From Anaerolineae bacterium (GTDB taxonomy: Bacteria > Chloroflexota > Anaerolineae > Promineifilales > Promineifilaceae): a DNA stretch of 64,000 bases. The DNA lies in NCBI GenBank assembly GCA_023954475.1, contig JAMLHW010000010.1, forward strand, positions 124,001 to 188,000, given 5' to 3'. Below the pieces are notes generated by a model that was not told where the DNA came from, did not search any database, and saw only the letters and a program-made list of their open reading frames with translations. Both the position numbers and the translations under genes were made by a program. Shown in pieces: positions 57,024 to 64,000 of the stretch (position 1 is its first letter; each line of letters opens with the position of its first letter).

Positions 57024-57344
57024 ATGCAGACACGATTTGAAGCCGTAACTGTACCGCTTGAATACAATGACCAGGGCGTCATTCGCATCAGCGGGACCCG
57101 CGTCTCACTGGATTCGGTTATGTACGCCTATAACGAAGGGGCGACACCGGAAGAAATCGTCTACCGTTTCCCCAGTCTGAGACTGGATGACGTGTATGCA
57201 GTCATCTCCTATGCACTCAAGCACCCTGACCTCATTGCCGCGTATCTTCAGGAGCAGCAGGACGCACGAATTGAACTGGAAAGGTACGGCACAGTTGACA
57301 ATTTGCGAGTTCGTTTGCTGGCGCGGCGCACTGTAGGTAAGTGA
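57024..57344 (+). CDS. DUF433-type antitoxin
   Basis: 106 residues from ATG 57024 with GAGGAAA. VIRISGTRVSLDSVMYAYNE, GATPEEIVYRFPSLRLDDVY and AVISYALKHPDLIAAYLQEQ is the DUF433 (VapB-like, RHH-HTH) signature. It is followed 18 bases later by a DUF5615 PIN-like protein, its usual partner. Confidence 0.85.
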   Translation: MQTRFEAVTVPLEYNDQGVIRISGTRVSLDSVMYAYNEGATPEEIVYRFPSLRLDDVYAVISYALKHPDLIAAYLQEQQDARIELERYGTVDNLRVRLLARRTVGK

Positions 57345-57362
57345 TAGATCAGGGTGTCCCCC

Positions 57363-57713
57363 ATGCGTTTTCTGGCAGATGAAGATTTCGACAATCGCAT
57401 AGTAAGAGGCGTTTTGCGTCGCTTGCCGCACGTCGACATGGTTCGGGTGCAAGATACGCGGCTAGCAGGTGCGACCGATACGATGGTATTGGCCTGGGCT
57501 GCTGCCGAGGAGCGGATTCTGTTGACACATGACGTGCGTACAATGACTGTTCATGCGGCGCAGCGCATACAAGCGGGATTGCCAATGCCGGGCGTCTTGT
57601 TCGTGAGGCAATCACTCTCGGTGCGTGAGGTGATCGACGATCTGGTCCTGATCGCCGAATATGGCATTGAAGACGAATTGCGCAATCAGATGCGTTTTCT
57701 ACCGCTCACATAG
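57363..57713 (+). CDS. DUF5615 PIN-like toxin
   Basis: 116 residues from ATG 57363 (MRFLADEDFDNRIVRGVL); GTG 57354 is an alternative start. The PIN-like acidic residues are in LADEDFD, AAAEERILLTHDVRTMT and PMPGVLFVRQ. These proteins are the toxin part of DUF433/DUF5615 modules, probably RNases. The pair may stabilise the island. The following 57714-57934 contain no gene. Confidence 0.82.
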   Translation: MRFLADEDFDNRIVRGVLRRLPHVDMVRVQDTRLAGATDTMVLAWAAAEERILLTHDVRTMTVHAAQRIQAGLPMPGVLFVRQSLSVREVIDDLVLIAEYGIEDELRNQMRFLPLT

Positions 57714-57934
57714 CCTTCAGCGAACCGGTACGTTCGCGGTTTTCCGACTACCTTTCACTCTATTTCTTCCACAACAGCACGGACGTCAAACTTCCAGTCT
57801 TGGCCGCGCAGGCACTGTCAATCCTGCCCATCAGACTGTTTTGGATCTGCATTGCTAATCTGCAGTGAAGTGTAGCCTCATCGATCCACAACACGTCGTA
57901 TTCACCCCCTCTCAAACTTGAAAAGGAAATCATC

Positions 57935-58213
57935 ATGAGTGCAACATCCACGACTCCCAAACCCCGCCGCTTCATCTACGGCGATCTGGTCATCGATCAG
58001 GACCCGGGCAGCCATTACAGCAATGAAGACGTGCGCCGCTATCTGGCCGCATACAGCTATCCCGAAGTCGCCAACTGCGACATCGTCGTCAGCGACAAGG
58101 ACGACCACACCGAAGTGCGCTTTATTAAGAAAGCGACGACCAAAGGTCGGACAACCAAAGGTCGGACAACCAAAGGTCGGACAACCAGGGGGATCGGTGA
58201 ACAGCCTGGATGA
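57935..58213 (+). CDS. Ubiquitin-like protein (PRTRC protein C / Prok_Ub) with repeated C-terminal tail
   Basis: 92 residues from ATG 57935 with AAAGGAAA upstream. RRFIYGDLVIDQDPGSHYSN, EDVRRYLAAYSYPEVANCDI and DDHTEVRFIKKATTKG match the Prok_Ub pattern (DPG..S.E.VR..YA..YPE.ANA....F.....TKG). PRTRC protein C ends shortly after the TKG. Here a 15-bp unit has been tandemly repeated, so that TTKGR recurs and the tail ends TTRGIGEQPG. In related systems a C-terminal glycine is the conjugated residue. E2-, E1- and JAMM-like genes lie 2.3-4.6 kb downstream. Confidence 0.75.
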   Translation: MSATSTTPKPRRFIYGDLVIDQDPGSHYSNEDVRRYLAAYSYPEVANCDIVVSDKDDHTEVRFIKKATTKGRTTKGRTTKGRTTRGIGEQPG

Positions 58214-58496
58214 CTTCGCCATCCATGACGTCATCCTGACCGCCATTCGCGATCTGCCTCCTGACGCCATGCAGCCCATTGCCGATATTGAAGCTCAGAT
58301 CACCACCCTGCTCACCCGGGCTGCCGCATTGGAAGCCGGCGACGAGACGGCATGGGATGACATCGAAGCCGTGACCGCTGTCCTGGTCGAATACATTACA
58401 GGAGCAGATGCATGGACGGGCAGCCGCTATTCTCTCCAGCGCCATCTCCGGCAGGTGCGACCGTCCCCGGCAGTGTTTATCCCCACGGGTTTCTAG
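58197..58496 (+). CDS. Hypothetical acidic protein overlapping the ubiquitin-like gene
   Basis: 99 residues from GTG 58197 (GGGGGA upstream), overlapping the previous gene by 17 bases and the next by 85. VNSLDDFAIHDVILTAIRDL, PPDAMQPIADIEAQITTLLT and DDIEAVTAVLVEYITGADAW predict a helical acidic protein. The last 30 residues overlap the next gene in another frame and may not be under selection. No family recognised. Confidence 0.5.
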   Translation: MNSLDDFAIHDVILTAIRDLPPDAMQPIADIEAQITTLLTRAAALEAGDETAWDDIEAVTAVLVEYITGADAWTGSRYSLQRHLRQVRPSPAVFIPTGF

Positions 58497-59374
58497 ACCG
58501 ACCGCTGCTGACACCGCGCTACCTGCCGGGAACCACCTACTACGGCCATTGCGACGAGACGATCCGGTGGTCACTCGCTGTCTATGCCCGTATCGTGACG
58601 CTCATCCGTAGGCTGTTCCCCGACGAACTCCCCCTCTACCCGCAGTTCAATCCGCTGGACAGCAACGACATGGAAGCGGCAATTGGCAAGCTGCACCGGC
58701 TCGTCAATGACAGGCTGTTTCCCGTATACGATCTGGCAGCTGAAGCCGGGTACTTTTATGAAGACGACGACGGCGACGGGCATCTGCCCGACAACCTCAT
58801 CTGGCTGACGCCGGCTGTGCTGGGTGTCACCTATGACAGCGACTACGCCGCTCCCTACGGCAACCATGCCGAGAGCGGCGCCTTTGGCACGCGCGGCGTG
58901 GTCGATTTCATGATGGCGCTCGCCGCTGAGGAAATCGGTGCCGTCAATCCGTACGACGCAGACCGCATTCCCAACACGCCCTTCGGCATCGCCCGCTATC
59001 ACTACGGCACAGCACCGTCCGCCAGCTTCTCGCTGCAGAACGCGCTGCACGGCATCGGCTGCATCACCCTGCCCCAGCCGTACGACGCGCTGCCGCTGCT
59101 GCTGCGCATTGTCCTCAAGCAGACCGGCAACCCCTTCCTCGACATGGGTGCAGACGAACAGTGGGAGGCCACCATCGAATGGGACGACGGCGAGGCTATC
59201 GGCAGACTGACACAAGCATACCGACAGGTACAGCCATGGCTGGAAACAATGCGACAGTTCGACCTGTTCTACAAGCGAGAGCAGACCAGTACGCGGCGCA
59301 CCATCCTGGGCTACCTGGTGTCAGCGTGGCAGATTGGCAGTGGTCAGCTGGCCCTGTTCCCCACGCTCGTCTGA
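58412..59374 (+). CDS. Unknown protein, paralogue A of an adjacent pair
   Basis: 320 residues from ATG 58412. Central segment AAIGKLHRLVNDRLFPVYDL, NLIWLTPAVLGVTYDSDYAA, SGAFGTRGVVDFMMALAAEE and a C-terminal helix with YLVSAWQIGSGQLALFP. The next gene has the same pattern in the same order, so they arose by duplication. No catalytic motif stands out; conserved Asp/Glu and aromatic residues suggest a soluble protein. The stop overlaps the next start (TGATG). I know no family; it is tied to the ubiquitin-like cassette by position. Confidence 0.7.
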   Translation: MDGQPLFSPAPSPAGATVPGSVYPHGFLDRPLLTPRYLPGTTYYGHCDETIRWSLAVYARIVTLIRRLFPDELPLYPQFNPLDSNDMEAAIGKLHRLVNDRLFPVYDLAAEAGYFYEDDDGDGHLPDNLIWLTPAVLGVTYDSDYAAPYGNHAESGAFGTRGVVDFMMALAAEEIGAVNPYDADRIPNTPFGIARYHYGTAPSASFSLQNALHGIGCITLPQPYDALPLLLRIVLKQTGNPFLDMGADEQWEATIEWDDGEAIGRLTQAYRQVQPWLETMRQFDLFYKREQTSTRRTILGYLVSAWQIGSGQLALFPTLV

Positions 59375-60252
59375 TGAACCCGCTGACTGACGCAGGCTTT
59401 CTGGATAGGAAGGCGGCAATACAGGTACAGCCTGAAATCAAAGAAGCGCTGCGCCATGCCACCTGGGCAGCCTACAACAGTGTTGCCCTGCGCCAACTGG
59501 AGCAGCTGCTGACCGGTACGCCCGGTTCGCTCGCACCTGTGACACAGCCCACTGACGCCGAACACGTCGCCAATGCGATCGGGCAGTTTCAGGAAGCGGT
59601 CAACGAGCACCTGTTCCCGATCACCACCGACTGGTACGTCGAAATCGGCGCAGATTTCCCTGCCGCGCCGCTCATCTGGCTGGTTCCCGATGTCCACGGC
59701 GTCGAGTACGATGCCACATTCACTGCCGATGAGAACGGTGCGTTTGCTGAACCCGGCATCATCGACTGCCTGATGGCGCTGGCTGCTGCTGAGATGGGGT
59801 ATGTCGTCAGCAACGAACTGCCCGACGGCATAATCCATGACAGCACCATGCCATTTTCGCTCCTATGCGCCTTCTACCCCGACATCTCCCAACCGCCAAC
59901 TGGCTTCACGCTCTCGGCCATACTCAAGACACTGCAACAGATACCTCTTGAGCCACCCTACAATTGCCTACCACAAGCCGTGCAGATGGTGCTGAAAGCA
60001 ACCGACAACGCCTACCTCGACTGGAGCCATAGCGACATCATCATGAACAATGTCGAAGTCACCTGGGCTGATGAGGGCGTGTTTCTGGCCGAGGAATGGC
60101 AGGCTGCCCAAAGTTGGCTCGCTGCGAGTGCCACGCTGGTGCAAGCCCAGGGCACGACTGACCGCGACAGACGGGCATTCTGCCGTCGCTGTGCCGGCGT
60201 CCTCTACCGCGCCTGGTACATCAGCCAGGGTCAGTTGGCGATGGCGCTCTAG
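59374..60252 (+). CDS. Unknown protein, paralogue B of an adjacent pair
   Basis: 292 residues from ATG 59374, coupled to the preceding gene by TGATG; a frame starting at 59161 lies over that gene and is rejected. Shared with paralogue A: NAIGQFQEAVNEHLFPITTD, PLIWLVPDVHGVEYDATFTA, GAFAEPGIIDCLMALAAAEM and CAGVLYRAWYISQGQLAMAL. The last codon and stop lie in the left arm of a small inverted-repeat element, which may have replaced the original end. Confidence 0.7.
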   Translation: MNPLTDAGFLDRKAAIQVQPEIKEALRHATWAAYNSVALRQLEQLLTGTPGSLAPVTQPTDAEHVANAIGQFQEAVNEHLFPITTDWYVEIGADFPAAPLIWLVPDVHGVEYDATFTADENGAFAEPGIIDCLMALAAAEMGYVVSNELPDGIIHDSTMPFSLLCAFYPDISQPPTGFTLSAILKTLQQIPLEPPYNCLPQAVQMVLKATDNAYLDWSHSDIIMNNVEVTWADEGVFLAEEWQAAQSWLAASATLVQAQGTTDRDRRAFCRRCAGVLYRAWYISQGQLAMAL

Positions 60253-60399
60253 CAGTCTGTCGGAGAAGTCAAAACAGGACGCAGATGAACGCAGATAAAC
60301 ACTGATCTGAAGCGATTTTTGACCAAAAAATGCCCCAATACCTGCGGTAATCTTGAAAATCTGCGTCCCATAGTTCTTTTTCCGACAAGCTGCTAGCAG
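60249..60399. mobile_element. MITE-like inverted-repeat element, about 150 bp
   Basis: CTAGCAGTCTGTCGGAGAA at 60249 and, inverted, CTAGCAGCTTGTCGGAAAA ending at 60399 are terminal repeats with three mismatches. The inside contains GCAGATGAACGCAGATAAAC, related in style to the 99-bp repeats. The left end supplies the stop codon of the gene before it. Between it and 60530 no gene is seen. Confidence 0.6.
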
Positions 60400-60530
60400 G
60401 CTGAATGGAAAAAACGGATTCAGAAAAATACGTCTCTCCGTGAAAATCCGTCCCATCCGTAATAAAAACACCGCTAACAGCTCGCCTGCCTGTCAACCAG
60501 GCACCATAGACCGACCTCTTAAAGACAACC

Positions 60531-61292
60531 ATGACTCACCTCAACCTCGAACCCGTCCAGCCACTGGTGCAAATCAACCTGTACGCCCACTGTACGACGC
60601 TGACCCGCACAGAGGGCGATGCTGTACAGACATACCTCGTCGATGACAAGACAATTGCCAACCTGTTCGCGCCGGCACGCAGCATTGCTACCGGCTTTCT
60701 GCCGCCGCATATCCTTGCCTGGGGGATGGACGCACAAGAGTCCGAATGGGTCGTCGCCTATTTCAAGCCGGCTGTGCGTGACGTCGTCTTGCGCGACGGC
60801 GGCAAAACGGAGCGCCTCACCCTGCCCTTCCCCGGCTGTGTGCTGCGCGGACACGGTCGCTCATACGCCATTTGGGCCGTCAAGCGCCGACCGCAAAACG
60901 CCAACGCCTTGCTCTATCGTTTCCCGGCACCCAACGTGCATGGCAACGGGGCTATCTGTAACGGCAGCGCCACCTTTCCCCAGGCATCGCTCGCCACCAT
61001 CGACACGGCTTTGGACACCTTTTTCACCTCAGCCTTCAATGACCATCTGGCAGGCGAAGCCATTCACGACGGCAAGCTGCTCGATTTGTGGAGGGCGCTG
61101 CATATGCAGCGGGCGCTTGATGACAAGCGGTCGCTTGACGACAAGCAGGCGCTCGCCAACGAACAAACCAGTCAGGCATTAGCACAACTGCCAGAAAGCA
61201 AGCACCAGCACAGCAAGCATAGCAAACCGAAAGCCCAGCGCTTTCCAACCGACCGCCTGATCCGCGCCGGTCGTCTCCAGGAGATTCTCTGA
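60531..61292 (+). CDS. PRTRC protein B (Prok-E2_D, E2-like)
   Basis: 253 residues. The pattern FLPPHILAWGMDAQESEWVV, GCVLRGHGRSYAIWAVKRRP, NALLYRFPAPNVHGNGAICN and TFFTSAFNDHLAGEAIHDGK is that of PRTRC protein B, which belongs to the E2-like Prok-E2_D group (Cys in GAICNG as the candidate active residue). The C-terminal 60 residues are a Lys/Gln/His-rich tail with a short ALDDK repeat. The stop overlaps the next start (TGATG). It should pair with the ubiquitin-like protein and the ThiF protein. Confidence 0.78.
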   Translation: MTHLNLEPVQPLVQINLYAHCTTLTRTEGDAVQTYLVDDKTIANLFAPARSIATGFLPPHILAWGMDAQESEWVVAYFKPAVRDVVLRDGGKTERLTLPFPGCVLRGHGRSYAIWAVKRRPQNANALLYRFPAPNVHGNGAICNGSATFPQASLATIDTALDTFFTSAFNDHLAGEAIHDGKLLDLWRALHMQRALDDKRSLDDKQALANEQTSQALAQLPESKHQHSKHSKPKAQRFPTDRLIRAGRLQEIL

Positions 61293-61898
61293 TGTTCACC
61301 AACCTGATCGGATACCAGTTCGCTACCACGACGGAGTGGCCGCTTAAAACAGTTGTCGGCTACCAATACATCGTCGGCCGCAACGGTGTCTTTATCCACG
61401 ACGCCAATCCGTTCTTTGAGGTGGTAGCTCCCGTGGCGACGTTCACCCTGCACGGTGATTTGCCTCCCATCACACCGGGCATCCGGCTCAAGCAGCCCAA
61501 ACTGCCCGGTACGGTACTGGAGCAAATCATTGCCGATGCCCGTCAGGCAAAACGGCACGGCCTGCTCATCGAAGCGTTCTACGCCGTCTTTCGCTTTGGT
61601 ACCAGGATATCGGTCGTCAAACCGCGCCAGGACGCCAGCCTGAGCCACGTCACGGCACCGGGCGGCAACGAGTCCAACCTGTTCATGCGTCCACACCCAC
61701 GGCAGCGGCAGCGCCTATTTCAGCAATACCGACGACAAAGACGAACAAGGCCTCAACCTCTACTGTGTCCTCGGCAACCTCAACCAACCAATCCCCAGCA
61801 GCGTCCTCCGCGCCGGTGTCCACGGCCATTTCCTGCTATTGAAGATCACTGACGTGTTCACAGCAACACCGCTGCTGAAAGCGATGAGTGACGAGTGA
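61292..61898 (+). pseudogene. PRTRC protein A (JAMM/MPN peptidase-like), one frameshift
   Basis: From ATG 61292 the frame MFTNLIGYQFATTTEWPLKT, through LPGTVLEQIIADARQAKRHG and GGNESNLFM, is coding-like. At about 61685-61700 homology changes frame to CVHTHGSGSAYFSNTDDKDE, GLNLYCVLGNLNQPIPSSVL and AGVHGHFLLLKITDVFT, ending TGA 61896-61898. HTHGSGSAYFSNTD carries the JAMM zinc ligands (HxH and S-x-x-D), so this is the deubiquitinase-like member of the cassette. A one-base indel or sequencing error breaks it. Confidence 0.7.
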
Positions 61899-61955
61899 CG
61901 AGTGATCAGTGGACAGTGATCAGTGGACAGCGGGCAGTGAATAGTGATCAGTATC
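61880..61955. repeat. Short tandem CAGTG/GTGATCAGT repeats
   Basis: Runs of GACGAGT and GTGATCAGTGGACA repeated two to three times between the JAMM-like gene and the ThiF gene, ending AGTGATCAGTATCC. Contains TGATCA palindromes. No coding function seen. Confidence 0.6.
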
Positions 61956-61998
61956 CTGTCTTCCTCTAGCTCTATCTCAAAACTCTACACTTCCCCCC

Positions 61999-62817
61999 AT
62001 GAACCTCACCGACATCGCCATCCCCTACCGCGTCATCACGCGCAAAGAGAAACGCATCGCCGTCTTCCTCATCGGCTGTGGTGGTACCGGCAGTCAGCTG
62101 GCACCCCATTTGGCACGCACCCTGCTCGCAGCCCGTGAGCACGCCATTGAAGCCCACGCCGTTTTTGTCGATTCCGACAGCGTTGAAGAGAAAAACGTGC
62201 TGGCGCGCCAGAATTTCTGCGCGGCCGAAATCGGGCGCAACAAGGCAGTGGCGCTGGCATGGCGCTACAATGCAGCGTATGGGCTGAACATCGCGGCCAT
62301 TCCCGAAGCATTGACGGTCACCAGGGCACGCAGTTGGCTGCGACAGGTGGCGTCGGGCATGCCGGTGCTGTTCATCGGTTGTGTCGACAACACCGCCGCC
62401 CGCGCGGCCATGGCAACGATCATTGAAGGGCTGGACGGACGCGGCTGGTGGTTGGACAGCGGCAATGCGTACGGCAACGGTCACATCCTGTTGGGCAACA
62501 GCGCCCGTCCGCGCAAGCCGAAACTCGACATGGGCCTGCTCTCTGCACTACCTGCTCCGCACATCCAGGATCCGGCCATTATCGCTGCTGAGTCACAATC
62601 CAAAGCAATGAGTTGTGCCGAATTGACGCTGGCGGCCGCACAAGGGCCGGTCGTCAACACCATCGCGGCGGCATTGGCGGCCCAGTACGTGCATAACAGC
62701 ATCGTTGAAGGCAGCGTCACAGCGTTCGCGACGCGGTTCAACAGCGACCCGCCTGTCGTGCGCAGCCGCCTGACGACGGCGACTGAGTTGGCACCGTATT
62801 GGGATCGTGCGCTGTGA
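61999..62817 (+). CDS. PRTRC ThiF-family (E1-like) protein
   Basis: 272 residues. The adenylate-forming nucleotide site is FLIGCGGTGSQLAPHL, then FVDSDSVEEKNVLARQNFCA (Asp/Arg/Asn/Gln residues that bind ATP and Mg) and LFIGCVDNTAARAAM. This is an E1-like activating domain. The PRTRC ThiF family is of this length and lacks further domains. A candidate catalytic Cys is in AMSCAELTLAAAQGP. It follows Prok-E2_D and JAMM genes and a strong terminator lies 52 bases downstream, so it is the last gene of that operon. Confidence 0.83.
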   Translation: MNLTDIAIPYRVITRKEKRIAVFLIGCGGTGSQLAPHLARTLLAAREHAIEAHAVFVDSDSVEEKNVLARQNFCAAEIGRNKAVALAWRYNAAYGLNIAAIPEALTVTRARSWLRQVASGMPVLFIGCVDNTAARAAMATIIEGLDGRGWWLDSGNAYGNGHILLGNSARPRKPKLDMGLLSALPAPHIQDPAIIAAESQSKAMSCAELTLAAAQGPVVNTIAAALAAQYVHNSIVEGSVTAFATRFNSDPPVVRSRLTTATELAPYWDRAL

Positions 62818-62868
62818 GTCGCAGCCAATCACCCCCTCTCCGAGCCTACTATCTCCCCCACACAGCAA

Positions 62869-62908
62869 AAGACCGCCTGCACCTGGTGTGCAAGCGGTCT
62901 CTTTGTAT
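62869..62908 (+). terminator. Rho-independent terminator of the ThiF operon
   Basis: AGACCGC-C-TGCAC at 62870 pairs with GTGCA-A-GCGGTCT ending at 62900 (12 pairs with a single mismatch), followed by CTTTGTATT. It is 52 bases beyond the ThiF stop. Confidence 0.8.
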
Positions 62909-63042
62909 TGGCCGGTTGACCAGCCAATGGATCCGGTCGCTGAATCTACCGCTATGGTAGTGCCAGTTGAGGGGAGGGAAGCTGACCGGATACACCATCA
63001 GTAAACACTATTTTGACCCCAATTGCAAGGAGCAACATCATC

Positions 63043-63546
63043 ATGACAACAAGTCAAGCGACGACCCACCCTACTGACCGGACACCGGTGCTGTCCGTGC
63101 CGCTGGTCGTGACCGACATCGAGCGCGTCGAGATCATCGGCGAGCCGTGGCATGCCGTGCCCGACGACTGGCTGCTGTTCAACGCCCCGCGTCCCATCCG
63201 GGGCAGTGTCCACGACGGCGAGCCGCTGGTATTCACCGACCAGTTTATCAACGGCACCTGTTATGCCGCCGTCAACCCGACCGACCCGCAAGCCCAGCAC
63301 CTCATCGACCACAATCGCGCGCTGGGCGCGTGTCTGCTGCAGGCCATCTCACTGACCGAGCACACTCGCCGGCTGCGGCGCTGGGTAGAAGGGGAGTACA
63401 TCCCGTATGCCCGCGCCGTGTTCGGCATGGCATTCACCTTCGACCAGTTCCCCGTCGCGAGTTGGGATACCCAATACCGCAACGACGCCGAACAGCGCAT
63501 TATCGGTCCACTGTTGACCGATGATGAAGTGAGCCTGTCTGCATAG
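63043..63546 (+). CDS. Hypothetical protein of the mobile cassette
   Basis: 167 residues from ATG 63043 with AAGGAG 13 bases upstream. VTDIERVEIIGEPWHAVPDD, WLLFNAPRPIRGSVHDGEPL and RRWVEGEYIPYARAVFGMAF. No family recognised. High GC like the preceding cassette genes, and the last gene before the tandem repeats at the window end. Confidence 0.6.
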   Translation: MTTSQATTHPTDRTPVLSVPLVVTDIERVEIIGEPWHAVPDDWLLFNAPRPIRGSVHDGEPLVFTDQFINGTCYAAVNPTDPQAQHLIDHNRALGACLLQAISLTEHTRRLRRWVEGEYIPYARAVFGMAFTFDQFPVASWDTQYRNDAEQRIIGPLLTDDEVSLSA

Positions 63547-63558
63547 CGTGTGTCCTTT

Positions 63559-63903
63559 GTGGATCATGCCTTCATTTATGGACACGGATGGCACGGAAAA
63601 CGCGGATGAAAGCCACCTGGCATTACCGTCCGTGTTCATCCTCTCATCCGTGTCCCCATCAGCCATTTGTGGATCATGCCTTCAGTTATGGACACGGATG
63701 GCACGGAAAACGCGGATGAAAGCCCCCTGGCGTTACCGTCCGTGTTCACCCTCCTATCCGTGTCCTTATCAGCCCCCGGCATACGACGCTGGTTCTTCTG
63801 TGGATCATGCCTTCAGTTATGGACACGGATGCCACGGAAAACACGGATTAGCGCCGATAATAGTCAGTATCCGTGTTCATCCTCTCATCCGTGTCCCCAT
63901 CAA
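63559..63903. repeat. Three tandem copies of a 110-130-bp repeat
   Basis: Units start GTGGATCATGCCTTCATTTA at 63559, 63669 and 63800 and contain TGGACACGGATGGCACGGAA, ACGCGGATGAAAGCC and ATCCTCTCATCCGTGTCCCC. GACACGGATG and CATCCGTGTC form inverted words inside each unit, so each can fold into a hairpin. Not coding. Confidence 0.85.
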
Positions 63904-63910
63904 GCACCAG

Positions 63911-63970
63911 ACGCCGCCTATTGGCGTCGACCGCCGCCTATTGGCGTCGACCGCCGCCTATCGGCGTCGG
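63911..63970. repeat. Three tandem copies of a 20-bp repeat
   Basis: The unit CCGCCGCCTATTGGCGTCGA occurs three times without spacer, the first with ACG and the last with TCGG variants. Each contains the inverted words CGCC and GGCG around CTATT. Confidence 0.85.
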
Positions 63971-64000
63971 ACGCAGATGAGTGGGGCGGGTGACAGAACG

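Noticed and set aside
58571-59215. Minus-strand 214-codon frame opposite the unknown paralogue A
   Set aside because: The sense frame is supported by its paralogue next to it; the antisense frame is not.
63559-63970. Terminal repeats considered as CRISPR or attachment site
   Set aside because: Unit lengths are irregular, no spacers, no tRNA and no integrase in view; attachment site cannot be supported.

Overview
This window looks like a chromosomal accessory region of a Chloroflexota bacterium of the Anaerolineae type. This is inferred from gene content: LAL-type LuxR regulators, SMP-30-like secreted proteins, stand-alone TPR and NB-ARC proteins, dispersed repeats of the 'ACACAGAT...' style, and a very frequent 10-bp palindrome TTCGGCCGAA. 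No rRNA or tRNA gene was recognised, so the taxonomy is an inference.

Region 1 (1-9.6 kb, almost all minus strand) is ordinary chromosome. It holds a secreted metallopeptidase cut by the window edge, a PqqD / lasso-type B2 protease / nucleotidyltransferase trio without a visible precursor or cyclase, a secreted beta-propeller, an ABC exporter pair (FtsX-like permease plus ATPase) and a serine-hydrolase lipoprotein. Region 2 (9.6-21.3 kb) is a decay zone. It contains two IS1-like elements (one inserted in an IS630 element with a visible 9-bp target duplication), an IS630-related MITE, IS6 fragments, a frameshifted PadR-monooxygenase pair, an Lnt-like membrane nitrilase and a wrecked LAL/LuxR regulator.

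Region 3 (21.2-46.9 kb) is a defence island. On the minus strand lies a short type II CBASS operon: small zinc ribbon, CD-NTase, E2-like protein, and an Mrr-type nuclease fused to SAVED. An XRE regulator and an ImmA/IrrE peptidase are divergent from it. Then a plus-strand type I restriction operon follows, with a 1839-residue NACHT-HEAT-transmembrane protein between hsdS and hsdR and a zinc metallopeptidase after hsdR. Next come one NB-ARC ATPase gene and four separate paralogous TPR genes, which resemble a STAND protein whose sensor has been split into several genes.

Region 4 (42.1-49.5 kb) overlaps this and is an insertion-sequence graveyard: an ISL3 element, an IS630 element nested in an IS6 element, and fragments.

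Region 5 (49.6-64 kb) resembles the plasmid/ICE cassette called PRTRC. It has a ParB-related protein, a RadC-like JAMM protein, a ubiquitin-like protein (58 kb), a Prok-E2_D protein, a frameshifted JAMM peptidase and a ThiF/E1-like protein in a co-oriented array, with several unknown proteins, including two neighbouring paralogues. BrnT/BrnA and DUF433/DUF5615 toxin-antitoxin pairs and three arrays of tandem repeats are interspersed. The most novel points are the split NB-ARC/TPR set, the NACHT-HEAT gene inside the restriction operon, and the ubiquitin-like cassette with a repeated C-terminal tail and two unknown paralogues.
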